Origin: Terriglobia bacterium
GTDB lineage: Bacteria > Acidobacteriota > Terriglobia > JAJPHL01
DNA length: 64,000 nt
Reading direction: 5' to 3'
Assembly: GCA_021325275.1 (NCBI GenBank)
Contig: JAJPHL010000031.1
Location: 1-64,000, forward strand
The notes under the pieces were generated by a model, which was given only the letters and a program-made list of their open reading frames with translations, was not told the origin of the DNA and searched no databases. The position numbers were made by a program, and so were the translations under genes. Positions 1 to 9,135 of the stretch are shown here, in pieces. The number at the start of each line of letters is the position of its first letter. Position 1 is the stretch's first letter.

Positions 1-161
1 CAACTGATCCAGTCCGCACGGACGAAAATGTTTGCTCACGCCGCTAGAATGCACGAGGGCAAATCAGTTGTAAAGTGTTTGTCGTGGTTCTATCTCCGAC
101 AGGCTCCCGAGCCGCGCGGCCCGAGGCCTAAGTCGAAAACCTGGGTTTTGCCGCGTTTTCG

Positions 162-845
162 CTACTTCGCAGGCCCTTCGGCAGCCTTGAAGATGATGAT
201 GTGCTGCCAGGGCAGCTTTTCGATCACCGAATCGAGCTTGTAGCCCTCGTGCTCCACCTCGAGCTTGGCCGTGGCGACATCCATCTTGTGTTCCGGCTTG
301 ATCGGCACCTTGGGATCTTCCTTGCGGAATTCGATCAACACGAGACGTCCGCCGGGCTTCAGTTCCTCGCGCATTTTGCGCAGCATTCTTTGCGGCTCGC
401 TCAGTTCGTGGTACACATCCACCATCAATAGCAGGTCGCAGCACGCCGCGGGTAATTTGGGATCGTCCACCGCTCCGAGCACCGTCACAACGCCGGGGAT
501 TTTCTTCTTGTCGATCAGTTGCAGCATCTCCGGCTGAATGTCGTTGGCGTAAATCTTGCCCGTGACGCCGACCTTCTTGGCCATCAGCGAGCTGTAGTAT
601 CCGCTGCCCGCGCCAATGTCGGCGGCGACCATGCCGGGCTTCAGTTCCAGAAGGTCCACCGCGAGGTCGGGATTCTCCTGCGTCTTGCGCTCGGGGCGTT
701 CCAGCCACGACGCGCCTTCGAATCCCATGACGCCGGCGATCTGGCGCCCGGAAATCGGATGTACGCCCTGGGCCGTCGAGAGCGGCGCGGCGATGGCAGC
801 GATCACAAAAAGTAGAATGTAGCGTTGCGTTTTCACAATCCCCAT
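162..845 (-). CDS. Exported class I SAM-dependent methyltransferase
   Basis: The 227-residue protein opens with a hydrophobic Sec-type signal (about residues 8-26, ending near STAQG) and then carries a Rossmann-type methyltransferase domain. Motif I is [16 protein letters not shown] near residue 75. An acidic stretch (YANDIQPEM) follows motif I, and a [10 protein letters not shown] segment and [10 protein letters not shown] follow further on. This is the usual class I order. The substrate cannot be read from the sequence. The oddity is the signal peptide, because S-adenosylmethionine is not expected outside the cytoplasm; the segment may act as a membrane anchor instead. The gene is divergent from the aldolase gene, with about 33 bases between the two starts. 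Confidence 0.88.
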   Translation of the reverse strand: MGIVKTQRYILLFVIAAIAAPLSTAQGVHPISGRQIAGVMGFEGASWLERPERKTQENPDLAVDLLELKPGMVAADIGAGSGYYSSLMAKKVGVTGKIYANDIQPEMLQLIDKKKIPGVVTVLGAVDDPKLPAACCDLLLMVDVYHELSEPQRMLRKMREELKPGGRLVLIEFRKEDPKVPIKPEHKMDVATAKLEVEHEGYKLDSVIEKLPWQHIIIFKAAEGPAK

Positions 846-878
846 TGTAGCTGGTCCGATGATAAAATTGAACGCATC

Positions 879-1958
879 ATGACCACGACTGCACCTAGCA
901 CGATTGAAACTTACCTCGGCGATAAGGCCGAATCACTTCTCGGATTCAACGCGCCGAAAATCTCGAAGAGCCAGTTGCATCTTCCCGGACCCGATTTCGT
1001 CGACCGCATTTACGCGCAGTCCGACCGCAACAATCGCGTGCTGGTGAACCTGCAGCGCATGTTCGGCCACGGACGCCTGGCGCACACCGGCTACATGTCG
1101 ATCCTGCCCGTCGATCAGGGCATCGAGCATTCCGGCGGCGCGAGTTTCGCGAAGAATCCCGAGTACTTTGACGCCGAGAACATCGTGAAGCTCGCGATCG
1201 ACGGCGGATGCAACGCGGTGGCTTCGACATTCGGCGTGCTCGGCGCCGTGTCGCGCAAGTACGCGCACAAAATTCCCTTCCTCGTGAAGATCAATCACAA
1301 CGAGTTGATGACGCTTCCCAACAAGTTCGATCAAGTGCTGTTCGGCACCGTGAAACAATGCATCGACATGGGCGCGGCGGCGGTGGGCGCGACGATTTAT
1401 TTCGGATCAGACCAAAGCGCGCGGCAAATTGTGGAAGTTTCGCAAGCGTTTGCGGCGGCGCACGAAGCGGGACTGGCCACCGTGCTGTGGTGCTATCTGC
1501 GCAACAGCGCGTTCAAGACCAAGGAAAAGGATTATCACGTGGCCGCCGACCTGACGGGTCAAGCGAATCACTTGGGCGTGACGATTCAAGCCGACATCAT
1601 CAAGCAGAAACTGCCGGAGAACAACGGCGGATTCCCCGCCATGAACGCCGATGGAAAATCGTACGGCAAGTTCGACAAGCGCATGTACTCGGACTTGTGC
1701 AGCGATCACCCGATCGATCTGTGCCGCTATCAAGTTTTGAATTGCTACATGGGACGCGCGGGATTGATCAACTCGGGCGGCGCGTCGGGCGCCAACGATT
1801 TCGCGGAAGCCGTGACCACGGCGGTGATCAACAAACGCGCCGGCGGCACGGGTTTGATTTCGGGACGCAAGGCGTTCCAGCGTCCGATGAAGGAAGGCGT
1901 GTCGCTTCTGAACGCGATCCAAGACGTGTATCTCAGCCGAGACATCGCGGTCGCGTAA
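879..1958 (+). CDS. Class I fructose-bisphosphate aldolase (DhnA/FbaB type)
   Basis: The protein has 359 residues from the ATG at 879; an upstream in-frame ATG at 825 would add residues that overlap the divergent gene. It matches the archaeal-type (DhnA/FbaB) class I aldolases: a [11 protein letters not shown] segment near residue 74, [25 protein letters not shown] and a C-terminal [12 protein letters not shown] phosphate-binding region. These enzymes split fructose 1,6-bisphosphate into dihydroxyacetone phosphate and glyceraldehyde 3-phosphate through a lysine Schiff base and need no metal. The protein is cytoplasmic and serves glycolysis/gluconeogenesis. It stands alone, and a strong hairpin follows its stop codon. 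Confidence 0.93.
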   Translation: MTTTAPSTIETYLGDKAESLLGFNAPKISKSQLHLPGPDFVDRIYAQSDRNNRVLVNLQRMFGHGRLAHTGYMSILPVDQGIEHSGGASFAKNPEYFDAENIVKLAIDGGCNAVASTFGVLGAVSRKYAHKIPFLVKINHNELMTLPNKFDQVLFGTVKQCIDMGAAAVGATIYFGSDQSARQIVEVSQAFAAAHEAGLATVLWCYLRNSAFKTKEKDYHVAADLTGQANHLGVTIQADIIKQKLPENNGGFPAMNADGKSYGKFDKRMYSDLCSDHPIDLCRYQVLNCYMGRAGLINSGGASGANDFAEAVTTAVINKRAGGTGLISGRKAFQRPMKEGVSLLNAIQDVYLSRDIAVA

Positions 1959-1959
1959 T

Positions 1960-2000
1960 TTGGAGTGCGGCGGTTGGCAGGATCAACCGTCGCACTCCAA
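1960..2000. terminator. Hairpin terminator between convergent genes
   Basis: A 17-base arm (1960-1976) pairs with 1984-2000 around a 7-base loop, with one G-U pair and otherwise perfect. The stem begins TTGG and ends CCAA, and A residues follow on the right. It starts two bases after the aldolase stop and sits just before the end of the convergent small secreted-protein gene. It probably terminates transcription from both sides. Confidence 0.75.
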
Positions 2001-2009
2001 AAGGTCGCG

Positions 2010-2342
2010 TTACTTCTTCCCGGTGGCGGCTTTCGCTGGGGACTTCGTTCCCGCCGCGTGATAGCCCGCCTTCTGGGCGTCGGCTTCGGTCATGAACTTG
2101 CCTTCCTTGGTCTTGCCGTAATACGAGCTATCCGATTTGTGATACGCCTTGGTCTTGCTTCCGGTGTTCACCCAGACCAGTCCCTTGGCCTTGGCGTCGG
2201 CGATGTCTTTATCGCTAGGTGCGGCAGCCTTCGCCGCCGCCATTTTCGCTGTGGAGGCCTTCGCGCCCGTGGCGGCCGGTGCTTGAGCTAGCGCGGAAAG
2301 GGCAAATACGACCGTCATCAGTAGCAGCGTGAGCTTTTTCAT
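2010..2342 (-). CDS. Small secreted Ala/Lys-rich protein
   Basis: A 110-residue protein with a clear Sec signal peptide (MKKLTLLLMTVVFALSALAQA). An alanine/lysine-rich linker follows, and then a compact C-terminal segment with VWVNTGSKTKAYH, SSYYGKTKEGKFMTEADAQKAGYH. This segment resembles the short domain found at the ends of many secreted acidobacterial and proteobacterial proteins, in which a histidine/tyrosine hairpin precedes a TEADAxxAGYxxA helix. A good ribosome site (AGGAG) lies about 9 bases before the ATG. The function is not recognised. Confidence 0.8.
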   Translation of the reverse strand: MKKLTLLLMTVVFALSALAQAPAATGAKASTAKMAAAKAAAPSDKDIADAKAKGLVWVNTGSKTKAYHKSDSSYYGKTKEGKFMTEADAQKAGYHAAGTKSPAKAATGKK

Positions 2343-2552
2343 CGCAATTTCTCCTGTTTTTTCGAAGTGTATTCCCTAAATCTCGCTGCTCAGGCTACCA
2401 CATTGAGACGGCGTCCCACCGGGAATTTCCCGAAAATTAGCCGCGACCGTAATGGAGCGGCGCAAACCCAAGCTTTGCTGAACGCGTGGCGCGAAAACAG
2501 GAAACGCCGGACTTGGCGCGTTTTCGGACCGGCGTGACGCTGACGCCGCGGC

Positions 2553-3773
2553 TCATTCCAGAGGTCCCACGCGGTCGATCAGCGGCGCGGTCATCAACGT
2601 TGTGACCAGCGCCATAATCACCATCATCGAATAAACCGTGGGCGAGAGAATATGCAATTCCAGCCCGACATTTAGGATCACCAATTCCACTAATCCACGC
2701 GTGTTCACAAGGATTCCCACCGCCAGCGACTCCCGCCGCGACACGCCGCAAGCGCGCGCCGCCGCGGCCGCCACCACCATCTTGCTGCCCACCGCGACGA
2801 TCACGACCATCGCGCAGGAGAGCCACATTTCGGCGCTGCTCAACAAGCCGACATTCGTGCGCAGTCCCGCGAAAGCGAAAAAAAGCGGCAGCAGGAGCAC
2901 CACCGTCACCGACTCGATTCGCTCCCGCAGACCCTCCTGCAGTCGCGGGCGCTTCGGCACGGCGAGTCCCGCCAGAAACGCGCCGAATAGCGCGTGCACG
3001 CCGAGGGCTTCGGTGGCCCACACGGACCCGAGCAGCACGATCATCGCGATTCCAAAGCGATTCAGATTCGGCGCGGCGTCATCAGGAAAAATACGGCGCA
3101 ACGCGGGCCGCGCAATGAAAAACATCGCCGCCGCGTAGGCAATGAGTCCCGTGAAGCGCGAAGGAAGCGATTGCGCGCTCGCCGATAGGGCCGCATCGTG
3201 GCGCGCGATCACCGTAATGATCGCGAGCAGAAACCACGCCGTAACGTCGGTGAAAGCGGCGATGGAAATCGCCAGCGCGCCGGCGCGCGTGTGCGTCAGT
3301 TGACGGTCGGTGAGAATGCGCGCCAGCACCGGAAACGCCGTAACTGACATGGCCGCCGCCATGAAAAGGACAAACGGCAGTTTCTCAGCGCCGCCGCCGA
3401 GTTGCGGATAAAACGCCCACGCCAAAATGCCACCGCAGACAAGCGGCGCGACGATGCTGGCTTGGCTGGCGATGAACGCGGCTCGCCCCACGCCGCGCAA
3501 TGATTCGGGGCGCAGTTCGAGTCCCACCAGAAACATGAACAGGATGAGTCCCAGTTGACTGAGCGCATAGAGCGAGCCCAGGTGATCGGCGGGAAATAGC
3601 CCGTTCATCACGCTGGGCGCGATGCGCCCCAGCAGCGACGGTCCCAGGAGAATGCCGGCGAAAATCTCGCCGATCACCGCCGGCTGGCGAATCTTGCGAA
3701 ATGCCAGCGCGGCGAGTCGCGCGGCCGCGAGAATCGCGGCCATCTGAAGGACCAGCAATTTGACGTCAGGCAT
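2553..3773 (-). CDS. CPA2-family cation:proton antiporter (Kef/NapA type)
   Basis: A 406-residue integral membrane protein made almost wholly of hydrophobic segments. The second half of the first helical repeat reads QPAVIGEIFAGILLGPSLLG, the signature of Na+/H+ exchanger-domain CPA2 proteins. Later segments (LVGLELRPESLR, FTDVTAWFLLAI, HALFGAFLAGLAVP, NTRGLVELVILNVG) follow the same family order, including the aspartate in the unwound helix. There is no C-terminal TrkA-N (RCK) domain, so this is the short transporter-only form. The likely role is K+ or Na+ export in exchange for protons. It is a single gene with a 30-base gap to the decarboxylase gene upstream, which may be cotranscribed. 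Confidence 0.9.
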   Translation of the reverse strand: MPDVKLLVLQMAAILAAARLAALAFRKIRQPAVIGEIFAGILLGPSLLGRIAPSVMNGLFPADHLGSLYALSQLGLILFMFLVGLELRPESLRGVGRAAFIASQASIVAPLVCGGILAWAFYPQLGGGAEKLPFVLFMAAAMSVTAFPVLARILTDRQLTHTRAGALAISIAAFTDVTAWFLLAIITVIARHDAALSASAQSLPSRFTGLIAYAAAMFFIARPALRRIFPDDAAPNLNRFGIAMIVLLGSVWATEALGVHALFGAFLAGLAVPKRPRLQEGLRERIESVTVVLLLPLFFAFAGLRTNVGLLSSAEMWLSCAMVVIVAVGSKMVVAAAAARACGVSRRESLAVGILVNTRGLVELVILNVGLELHILSPTVYSMMVIMALVTTLMTAPLIDRVGPLE

Positions 3774-3803
3774 CGAACGGCCGGCGGAAGGCGCGACCGG
3801 TTC

Positions 3804-5213
3804 TTAGTGTACCGCGGCAGCCGCAGAAATAATCGCGGCGACACTGCGGTCGACGTCCTCCGGCGTGGTCTTCCACGACGACACGCTGATGCGCATCGCC
3901 GTTTGTCCCTGCCACACCGTGCTACCGCACCAACACGTGCCGTCTTGCTGCACGCGGCGGATCACCGCGTTCGTACGTTCCGCATCGCCAAACGACACCA
4001 GCACTTGATTCAACACCACGTCGTTCAGGACATTGAATCCCGCATCGCGTAAATGCGCTGCGAATTGAGTGGCGCGATCGCAGCATCCGCGCACCAGATC
4101 GACGACGCCCGCACGACCCAGGAATTTCAGCGCCGCCCACGCCGCGACTCCACGCGCGCGTTGCGACGATTCCGGATTGTGATGCGACGGCTCGCGTTCA
4201 CCCTCGGTCAGCAGGTACGCGGCGGGCGCCGCCATCGCCGCGCGGAGACTCGGCGCATCGCGCACGAATGCGATTCCGCAGTCGTACGGGAGATTGAGCC
4301 ACTTGTGACCATCGGTGGCCCAGGAATCGGCCAGTTCCACGCCATCGACCATCGCAGCGTGCGCCGGATCGACCCGGGCCCACAATCCGAATGCGCCATC
4401 GATGTGAACCCAAGCATGCTCCTCCGCGGCCATCTCGCAAATTTCGCGGATTGGATCGCAGGCGCCCGTGTTGACGTTGCCCGCCTGTGCAATCACGATC
4501 GTGCGATCGTCCAAACGCGGCAGTCGCTCGGGGCGCATACGTCCCTGCCTGTCGGCGGGGACCAGCGTCACGCGCGAGCGGCCGAGTCCCAAGAGGCCAA
4601 GCGATTTGCGAACAGAAACGTGCGCTTCTTCCCCGAGGATCACGCGCAATTCGGGCGCGCGAAACAGGCCGTCGCTCTCCACATCCCATCCGGCGCGCGC
4701 CAGCAAGGCGTGACGCGCCGCCGCCAGTCCCGTGAAGTTCGCGGTGGTGGCGCCGGTGACGAAGGACGCCGCGGTCGCCGCGGGAAATCCGAATAATTCG
4801 ATGAGCCAAGCGAGCGCCACGTCTTCGAACGCGGCCGCCGCCGGCGACATGATCCGCAGCCCGGTGTTCTGATCCCACGCCGCGGTGAGCGATTGCGCGG
4901 CGATGCACACGGGAAACGTCGCGCCGTTCACGAATCCAAAGTATCGGCCGGCGTTCTGCGCGACCGTCGCCGGCGATCCCAGTTCATCGAGCGTCGCAAT
5001 CACGCGCGCCGCGTGCTCGCCGTGCTCCGGCAAAGCCTCGCGCAATGGCGCGAGCGCGGCGATCTCTTCTTCCCCTGGGTAAACCCGGCGCTCGGGGATG
5101 TCGCGCAAGTAGCGCGCGGCGCGGGCGCAGGCGTCGGCCAGCAGCGTGGTCGTGGCACGGGAGTGGGCTTGGGAAGGGCCGGGCGTTGAGACAGGTGCGG
5201 GTGCTGTTGTCAT
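3804..5213 (-). CDS. PLP-dependent group II decarboxylase-like protein
   Basis: The protein has 469 residues from the ATG at 5213; a start further upstream would run through the shared promoter. It has the fold of the PF00282 decarboxylases (glutamate/tyrosine/aromatic amino acid): AGRYFGFVNGA, a TGATTANFTGLAAARH segment, the WVHIDGAFGLWA aspartate strand, and the Schiff-base lysine in DSWATDGHKWLNLPYDC. The substrate cannot be fixed from sequence. The gene is divergent from a MocR regulator, and the two starts flank a perfect inverted repeat. This gene is therefore the likely target of that regulator. The short spacing from its predicted -10 to the ATG suggests a very short leader. Confidence 0.88.
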   Translation of the reverse strand: MTTAPAPVSTPGPSQAHSRATTTLLADACARAARYLRDIPERRVYPGEEEIAALAPLREALPEHGEHAARVIATLDELGSPATVAQNAGRYFGFVNGATFPVCIAAQSLTAAWDQNTGLRIMSPAAAAFEDVALAWLIELFGFPAATAASFVTGATTANFTGLAAARHALLARAGWDVESDGLFRAPELRVILGEEAHVSVRKSLGLLGLGRSRVTLVPADRQGRMRPERLPRLDDRTIVIAQAGNVNTGACDPIREICEMAAEEHAWVHIDGAFGLWARVDPAHAAMVDGVELADSWATDGHKWLNLPYDCGIAFVRDAPSLRAAMAAPAAYLLTEGEREPSHHNPESSQRARGVAAWAALKFLGRAGVVDLVRGCCDRATQFAAHLRDAGFNVLNDVVLNQVLVSFGDAERTNAVIRRVQQDGTCWCGSTVWQGQTAMRISVSSWKTTPEDVDRSVAAIISAAAAVH

Positions 5214-5223
5214 AACAAAACGA

Positions 5224-5262
5224 AAAATACCATTGACACAATATGGTGTCAATGTTTATATT
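5224..5262. promoter_or_regulatory. Divergent promoter pair over a perfect inverted repeat
   Basis: CATTGACAC (5231-5239) and GTGTCAATG (5246-5254) form a perfect 9-base inverted repeat with a 6-base spacer. Each arm contains a consensus -35 hexamer, TTGACA, one on each strand. Rightward, TATATT (5257-5262) follows 18 bases later. Leftward, TATTTT lies on the lower strand at 5229-5224 after 17 bases. Both transcripts would start only a few bases before the two ATGs (5275 and 5213). The layout suits an autoregulated MocR operator. Confidence 0.72.
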
Positions 5263-5274
5263 GTCACTATTACA

Positions 5275-6651
5275 ATGTGGAGACCGAAACTCAAACAGCG
5301 CCGGCACTTAACCAACGAAATCCTTCGCGTCCTGGAGTCCGACATCGACTCCGGTCGCCTCGCACCGGGCGAGCAACTGCCCACGCATCGCGAGCTCGCC
5401 GAGCACTTGCAGGTCGCCCTCGGCACGGTGACGCGCGCCTACACGCTGGCGCAGGCGCAGGGGCTCGTCACCGGCACCACGGGACGCGGGACTTTTGTCG
5501 CCCCGCCCGCCGCCGCGCCAACAAGCATCATCGACTTCAGCCGGAATCTGGTGAATCGCGATCCGCGCGACGGCAACATTCGCGCCCAACTCGCGGTGTT
5601 CGGCGATCCCGGACAAGCGGCGCTGCTGCTCGATGAAGAACAAGATCCGGCCGGCGCGATGGAACATCGCGTGGCCGCCGCCGAATGGATCAAGCGTGCT
5701 GGATCCACCGCCGCGGGATATGCGCCCGCCGCCGAAGATATCGTGATCACCAGCGGCGTTCAGCACGCCATGCACACGATTCTCGCCACCATCGCCAAGC
5801 GCGGCGACGTGGTGCTCACCGAATCGCTGACCTTCGCCGGTATCAAGGCGATCGCCGCGCTGCAAGGCTTCGATCTGCGCGGCCTGCCCATGGACTCCGA
5901 GGGCCTCGACGCGCAAGCCTTCGAGGACGCCGCCAAGCGCGGCGCGAAATTCCTCTACGTCACGCCCACGCTGCATAATCCCACCACCATCACCATGCCG
6001 GCGCGGCGCCGCAAGGAAATCGCCAAGATCGCCGAGGCGCACGGCGTCGCGATTCTCGAGGATGACGTGTTGGGATTGTTCGCGCCCGAAGCACCGCTGC
6101 CAATTGCCGCGCACGCGCCGGGGCAAACGTACTATTTGGTCAGCACGTCAAAGAGCCTGGCGCCGGGATTGCGCATCGGCTACGCGGTGTGCCCTCACGC
6201 GGCGGCCCCTGGAAGCATGGCGACGGAAATCGCCAACTCCGTGCGCACCACCGTCTGGGAAACGTCGCCGCTGATGAGCGCGTTAGTGGCGCGATGGCTC
6301 ACCAACGGCACGGCCGCCCGCATCATCGCGTTCAAGCGCGAGGAAGTCGCCGCGCGCCGCGAGATTGCGAAACACATCTTGCCGCGCGTCGCGCTGCCGC
6401 CGGCCCATTCACCGCATTGGTGGATTTCCTTACCGGCCGCGTGGCGCGCCGACGACTTTGCCGCCGAGTGCCGCAATCGCGGCGTGCGCCTTTCTCCGGC
6501 GGCGGCGTTCGCGATCCGTCGCGAGAACGTGCCGAACTCCATCCGCGTTTGTATCGGCGCCGTCGCCAAGCGCGAGCGCCTGCAGGACGGCTTGCAAATC
6601 GTGAAAGAAGTTTTGGAACGCGGTCCCACCATGCATTTCACAACGACTTAG
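5275..6651 (+). CDS. MocR-type GntR regulator with aminotransferase domain
   Basis: The protein has 458 residues from the ATG at 5275. A GntR winged helix fills about residues 10-75 (LESDIDSGRLAPGEQLPTHR, then LGTVTRAYTLAQAQGLV). A fold-type I aminotransferase domain follows, with the PLP lysine in VSTSKSLAPGLRIGYAV. This is the MocR/PdxR architecture, in which a PLP-aldimine ligand controls DNA binding. It is divergent from the PLP decarboxylase and shares its promoter region. A regulator of that decarboxylase that responds to an amino acid or amine is therefore the natural reading. Its predicted -10 lies only about 12 bases before the ATG, so the mRNA is close to leaderless. Confidence 0.92.
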   Translation: MWRPKLKQRRHLTNEILRVLESDIDSGRLAPGEQLPTHRELAEHLQVALGTVTRAYTLAQAQGLVTGTTGRGTFVAPPAAAPTSIIDFSRNLVNRDPRDGNIRAQLAVFGDPGQAALLLDEEQDPAGAMEHRVAAAEWIKRAGSTAAGYAPAAEDIVITSGVQHAMHTILATIAKRGDVVLTESLTFAGIKAIAALQGFDLRGLPMDSEGLDAQAFEDAAKRGAKFLYVTPTLHNPTTITMPARRRKEIAKIAEAHGVAILEDDVLGLFAPEAPLPIAAHAPGQTYYLVSTSKSLAPGLRIGYAVCPHAAAPGSMATEIANSVRTTVWETSPLMSALVARWLTNGTAARIIAFKREEVAARREIAKHILPRVALPPAHSPHWWISLPAAWRADDFAAECRNRGVRLSPAAAFAIRRENVPNSIRVCIGAVAKRERLQDGLQIVKEVLERGPTMHFTTT

Positions 6652-6753
6652 CGGAATTCCCTGACCTTTGGCTCGGTGCCTGCGCTTCGTTTACTTGACG
6701 CGCTTCCCGATCATCACGCTACTGGCGTTGGCGTTTCTTCCCGTGTCACTCCG

Positions 6754-8022
6754 TCACTTCTTCGGCATAAACGGCGCGACCAAATATCCCAGCACCGAGC
6801 CGACGATGTCGTGGCGCAGGTGAAGCATCGCCAGCCGGAAAATTCCTTCGAGGAAAAAATATCCCGTGACCAAATGCGCGGGACCAATGTGTTCGCCACG
6901 CAGCGCCCAAAGCTGCACCGCGCCCGACACCGCCGCGAGTTTCGCGGTGCGGCCGGTCCACAAGCCGGCATCGTAGTCGTAGCGGCGTGCCAGCTCCGTT
7001 TGCTGGTCGTCGGAAAGCAGTCCACAGAAAAAACTGAGGCGATTCACGCGGTCGCGCTCGCGTTCGTACGGGATCAGGCGCGCTAAATGCTCCGGCGTAC
7101 GCTCCGGCAAATACTCGCGGCGCGCTACGGTGGCGGGATCGAGTTTCTTCAGACGAAAAATGTAGCGACGGTTGATTCCCTCGCCCTCTTGCGTGTAACC
7201 CAGCGGCTGATAGACCTCGCCGAAGTAGCGCACCGGCGCGGGACCCAGCAACACGGGATCGCGAAGCATCGAGCGCACCTCAACATCGTACGTTTTGCCG
7301 CGATCCTCCGACCCAACCACATGGCGCACTTCATCGCGCTGGCGCTCGAAGGTGCTGGCCGTCAGCGTGACGGCCTCGCCTTCCGAGCTGCGCCCGGTCG
7401 CCAGCATCCAGAGCATCCAGATCGCGCTGAGCGAGAGCGAGCCGATCGCGTCGCTCGAACCCATCCACCACAAGAAGCGCACAGCTTGCTCGAACGACAC
7501 GAACATCAGGACGTGCAGCAGCCGGGGATCGGGCTTTTCCTGACTCCCCGCGCTGAGGACGGCCATCGCCCCACCGGCCAGGACCCAAATCGAAATCATC
7601 GACGCGACGCGCATCGGCAATCCCCAGTCGCGCTGCCAGCGAGTCGCGACGGGCGTAGGCAACAGTCCCGTAAGCGCAAACCAAATCACGCCGATACGCC
7701 GGCCCTCGGATTGTTTGCGGGTTTCTTCGAGATGGCGCGTTTCAGCGTGTGCGGCCTGCAAGCTGTAGGCAAAAACTTGCCGGATGGCAAAGCGCTCCTC
7801 CCACGCGCGCAGCGCGTAGCGATACGCGTACGGCGTGCCCGGCGCCGGGCCGATGGAAATCACTTCGTAGACGTTTTCTTCGTAGGAAATCGCGGAGCCG
7901 GGAAAGGGCGCTTGCGTGCGGTGTCCCTCTTGACGCGCGCGCCAGTTGGGTTTTTCAGTGGAGCTGAAGATGTACAGATCGAAACCGGAGCCGGCGGGCG
8001 GCACTTCCACACGATCCTGCAT
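6754..8022 (-). CDS. Membrane protein of unknown function, last gene of SPFH operon
   Basis: A 422-residue protein with no family I can name. Roughly residues 1-110 are soluble (two short beta-rich stretches, then a helical part). About four hydrophobic segments follow between 110 and 215, a polar region with YDVEVRSML and RYIFRLKKLDP comes next, and a final weakly hydrophobic helical pair (residues 365-415) ends the protein. It lies 20 bases downstream of a DUF3592 gene on the same strand and closes an operon starting near 11.04 kb. Its context suggests a membrane-stress or membrane-organisation role; this is inference only. Confidence 0.75.
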   Translation of the reverse strand: MQDRVEVPPAGSGFDLYIFSSTEKPNWRARQEGHRTQAPFPGSAISYEENVYEVISIGPAPGTPYAYRYALRAWEERFAIRQVFAYSLQAAHAETRHLEETRKQSEGRRIGVIWFALTGLLPTPVATRWQRDWGLPMRVASMISIWVLAGGAMAVLSAGSQEKPDPRLLHVLMFVSFEQAVRFLWWMGSSDAIGSLSLSAIWMLWMLATGRSSEGEAVTLTASTFERQRDEVRHVVGSEDRGKTYDVEVRSMLRDPVLLGPAPVRYFGEVYQPLGYTQEGEGINRRYIFRLKKLDPATVARREYLPERTPEHLARLIPYERERDRVNRLSFFCGLLSDDQQTELARRYDYDAGLWTGRTAKLAAVSGAVQLWALRGEHIGPAHLVTGYFFLEGIFRLAMLHLRHDIVGSVLGYLVAPFMPKK

Positions 8023-8042
8023 GGTGGGCCATCATACTCCAA

Positions 8043-8828
8043 TTACCATTCGGCGATACGCACAAACTCCAGCGGATAGCGCGCGTTGCGCCGCGGATTG
8101 TCGGGATCGTAGAGCACGGTGATCACTGTACCTTCGGGAAATCGGCGCGGCGACCCGGGAAATCCGCCCTTCTGCGTGCCGCCGGCGGGCGTCGTGAACT
8201 CGTAGCGCATACTGGTGTGGCGCGCGCCTTCGCTCTGCACCCAACGCCGGCCCGTGACCACGCCGCGCGCGGTGCGTCCTTCCGCCAGCAAGTAACGCTG
8301 CCGCTTCAGTTGCAATGAGAGAAGCGCGATCGGGAAAACCATCGACCCCGCGATAAACAGCGGCAGCCACGCGGGCGGGGGACGGTGTTCATAGCCGACA
8401 ATTTGGCTGCGCTCCGGAGAATCGGGCAGATAGCGCACCACAATTGCCGGCTGCTCTTGCAAGCGCTTGACGTTTCGTCCGCTCAATCGCACGCTCCCTT
8501 CGTAGGAGCGTCCGCGCACTTCGTAGCGATACGTGACTTTATGTTGCTCGTCGTCGGAAGTGACGGGGCCAACGTTGGTCACCACGCCGTTGGTCAGCGA
8601 GTTGGCATGTGCCGCAAAGAGCCGCGCCAGTTCCAGCTCCTTGGCCGTCTGCTGATAAATCCACACGGGAAGAAAGACCGCGCCGCCCGCAAGCAGCGCG
8701 ACGATGCACATCAAAAACACACCCTTCCCACTGAATCGCACCGAGCGCGGCAGGGATCCGGAGAGTTCGCTCGGCGGGCGCCAAGACTCGTTGTCCGGCG
8801 AATTCATTTTGCTGGTAATGGTTTGCAT
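8043..8828 (-). CDS. DUF3592-type membrane protein, paralogue A
   Basis: 261 residues. The cytoplasmic N-terminus ends in WRPPSELSGSLPR. A transmembrane segment (about 33-55), a soluble domain ending VVRYLPDSPERSQIVGYE, a second transmembrane segment and a second soluble domain ending VLYDPDNPRRNARYP follow. The pattern of a small beta domain closing with a YxPDxPxR/YDPDNPxR tail occurs twice and is typical of DUF3592. The ATG at 8828 has an AGGGAG site 9 bases upstream. It shares the WRPPSEL(x)2SLPR start with the neighbouring 188-residue protein, so the two arose by duplication. Confidence 0.82.
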   Translation of the reverse strand: MQTITSKMNSPDNESWRPPSELSGSLPRSVRFSGKGVFLMCIVALLAGGAVFLPVWIYQQTAKELELARLFAAHANSLTNGVVTNVGPVTSDDEQHKVTYRYEVRGRSYEGSVRLSGRNVKRLQEQPAIVVRYLPDSPERSQIVGYEHRPPPAWLPLFIAGSMVFPIALLSLQLKRQRYLLAEGRTARGVVTGRRWVQSEGARHTSMRYEFTTPAGGTQKGGFPGSPRRFPEGTVITVLYDPDNPRRNARYPLEFVRIAEW

Positions 8829-8858
8829 GTTCGTCTCCCTTAAAACCCATCAACCGGC

Positions 8859-9066
8859 ATATCCGGCGTAGCTGGCGAAGCCAGCGGAATATCGTAGCCC
8901 ACAGCGTAAGCTGTGGGTGGACGCGTCGTGCAACAAAGCTCGCGAACGCGAGCGGCATAAATGTTCTGGCCATTATGCCGCCCGCCTTCGCGGGCTTTCC
9001 TGCGCCGCAACTGAACCCACAGCTTACGCTGTGGGCTACAGATATTCCGCCAGCTCCGCTGGCTGG
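8859..9066. repeat. About 200-nt palindromic (REP/MITE-like) intergenic element
   Basis: The space between the two DUF3592 paralogues is an imperfect palindrome centred near 8967. The 25-base block 8894-8918 recurs as an exact reverse complement at 9015-9039. Each block is itself a hairpin built on CCCACAGC/GCTGTGGG. The inner parts also pair: GCGGCATAA (from about 8950) with TTATGCCGC. Small hairpins such as CTCGCG-AA-CGCGAG and GCTGGC-GAA-GCCAGC lie at matching distances on both sides. No reading frame with a recognisable product lies inside. Confidence 0.85.
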
Positions 9067-9135
9067 CGTTTCCGCGATGCCCGTTTCGCAAGCAACGGGG
9101 CCAAAAGATGAGTGCATCCCGGAACGGAGGCCAGC

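Noticed and set aside
1..161. A possible gene at the left edge
   Set aside because: Frames there are short, lack ribosome sites and overlap the end of the methyltransferase gene; I see nothing to annotate in this stretch.
64..708. Long leftward frame over the methyltransferase
   Set aside because: It is an alternative frame of the real gene, rich in Arg, Gly and Ala as expected of GC-rich shadows.
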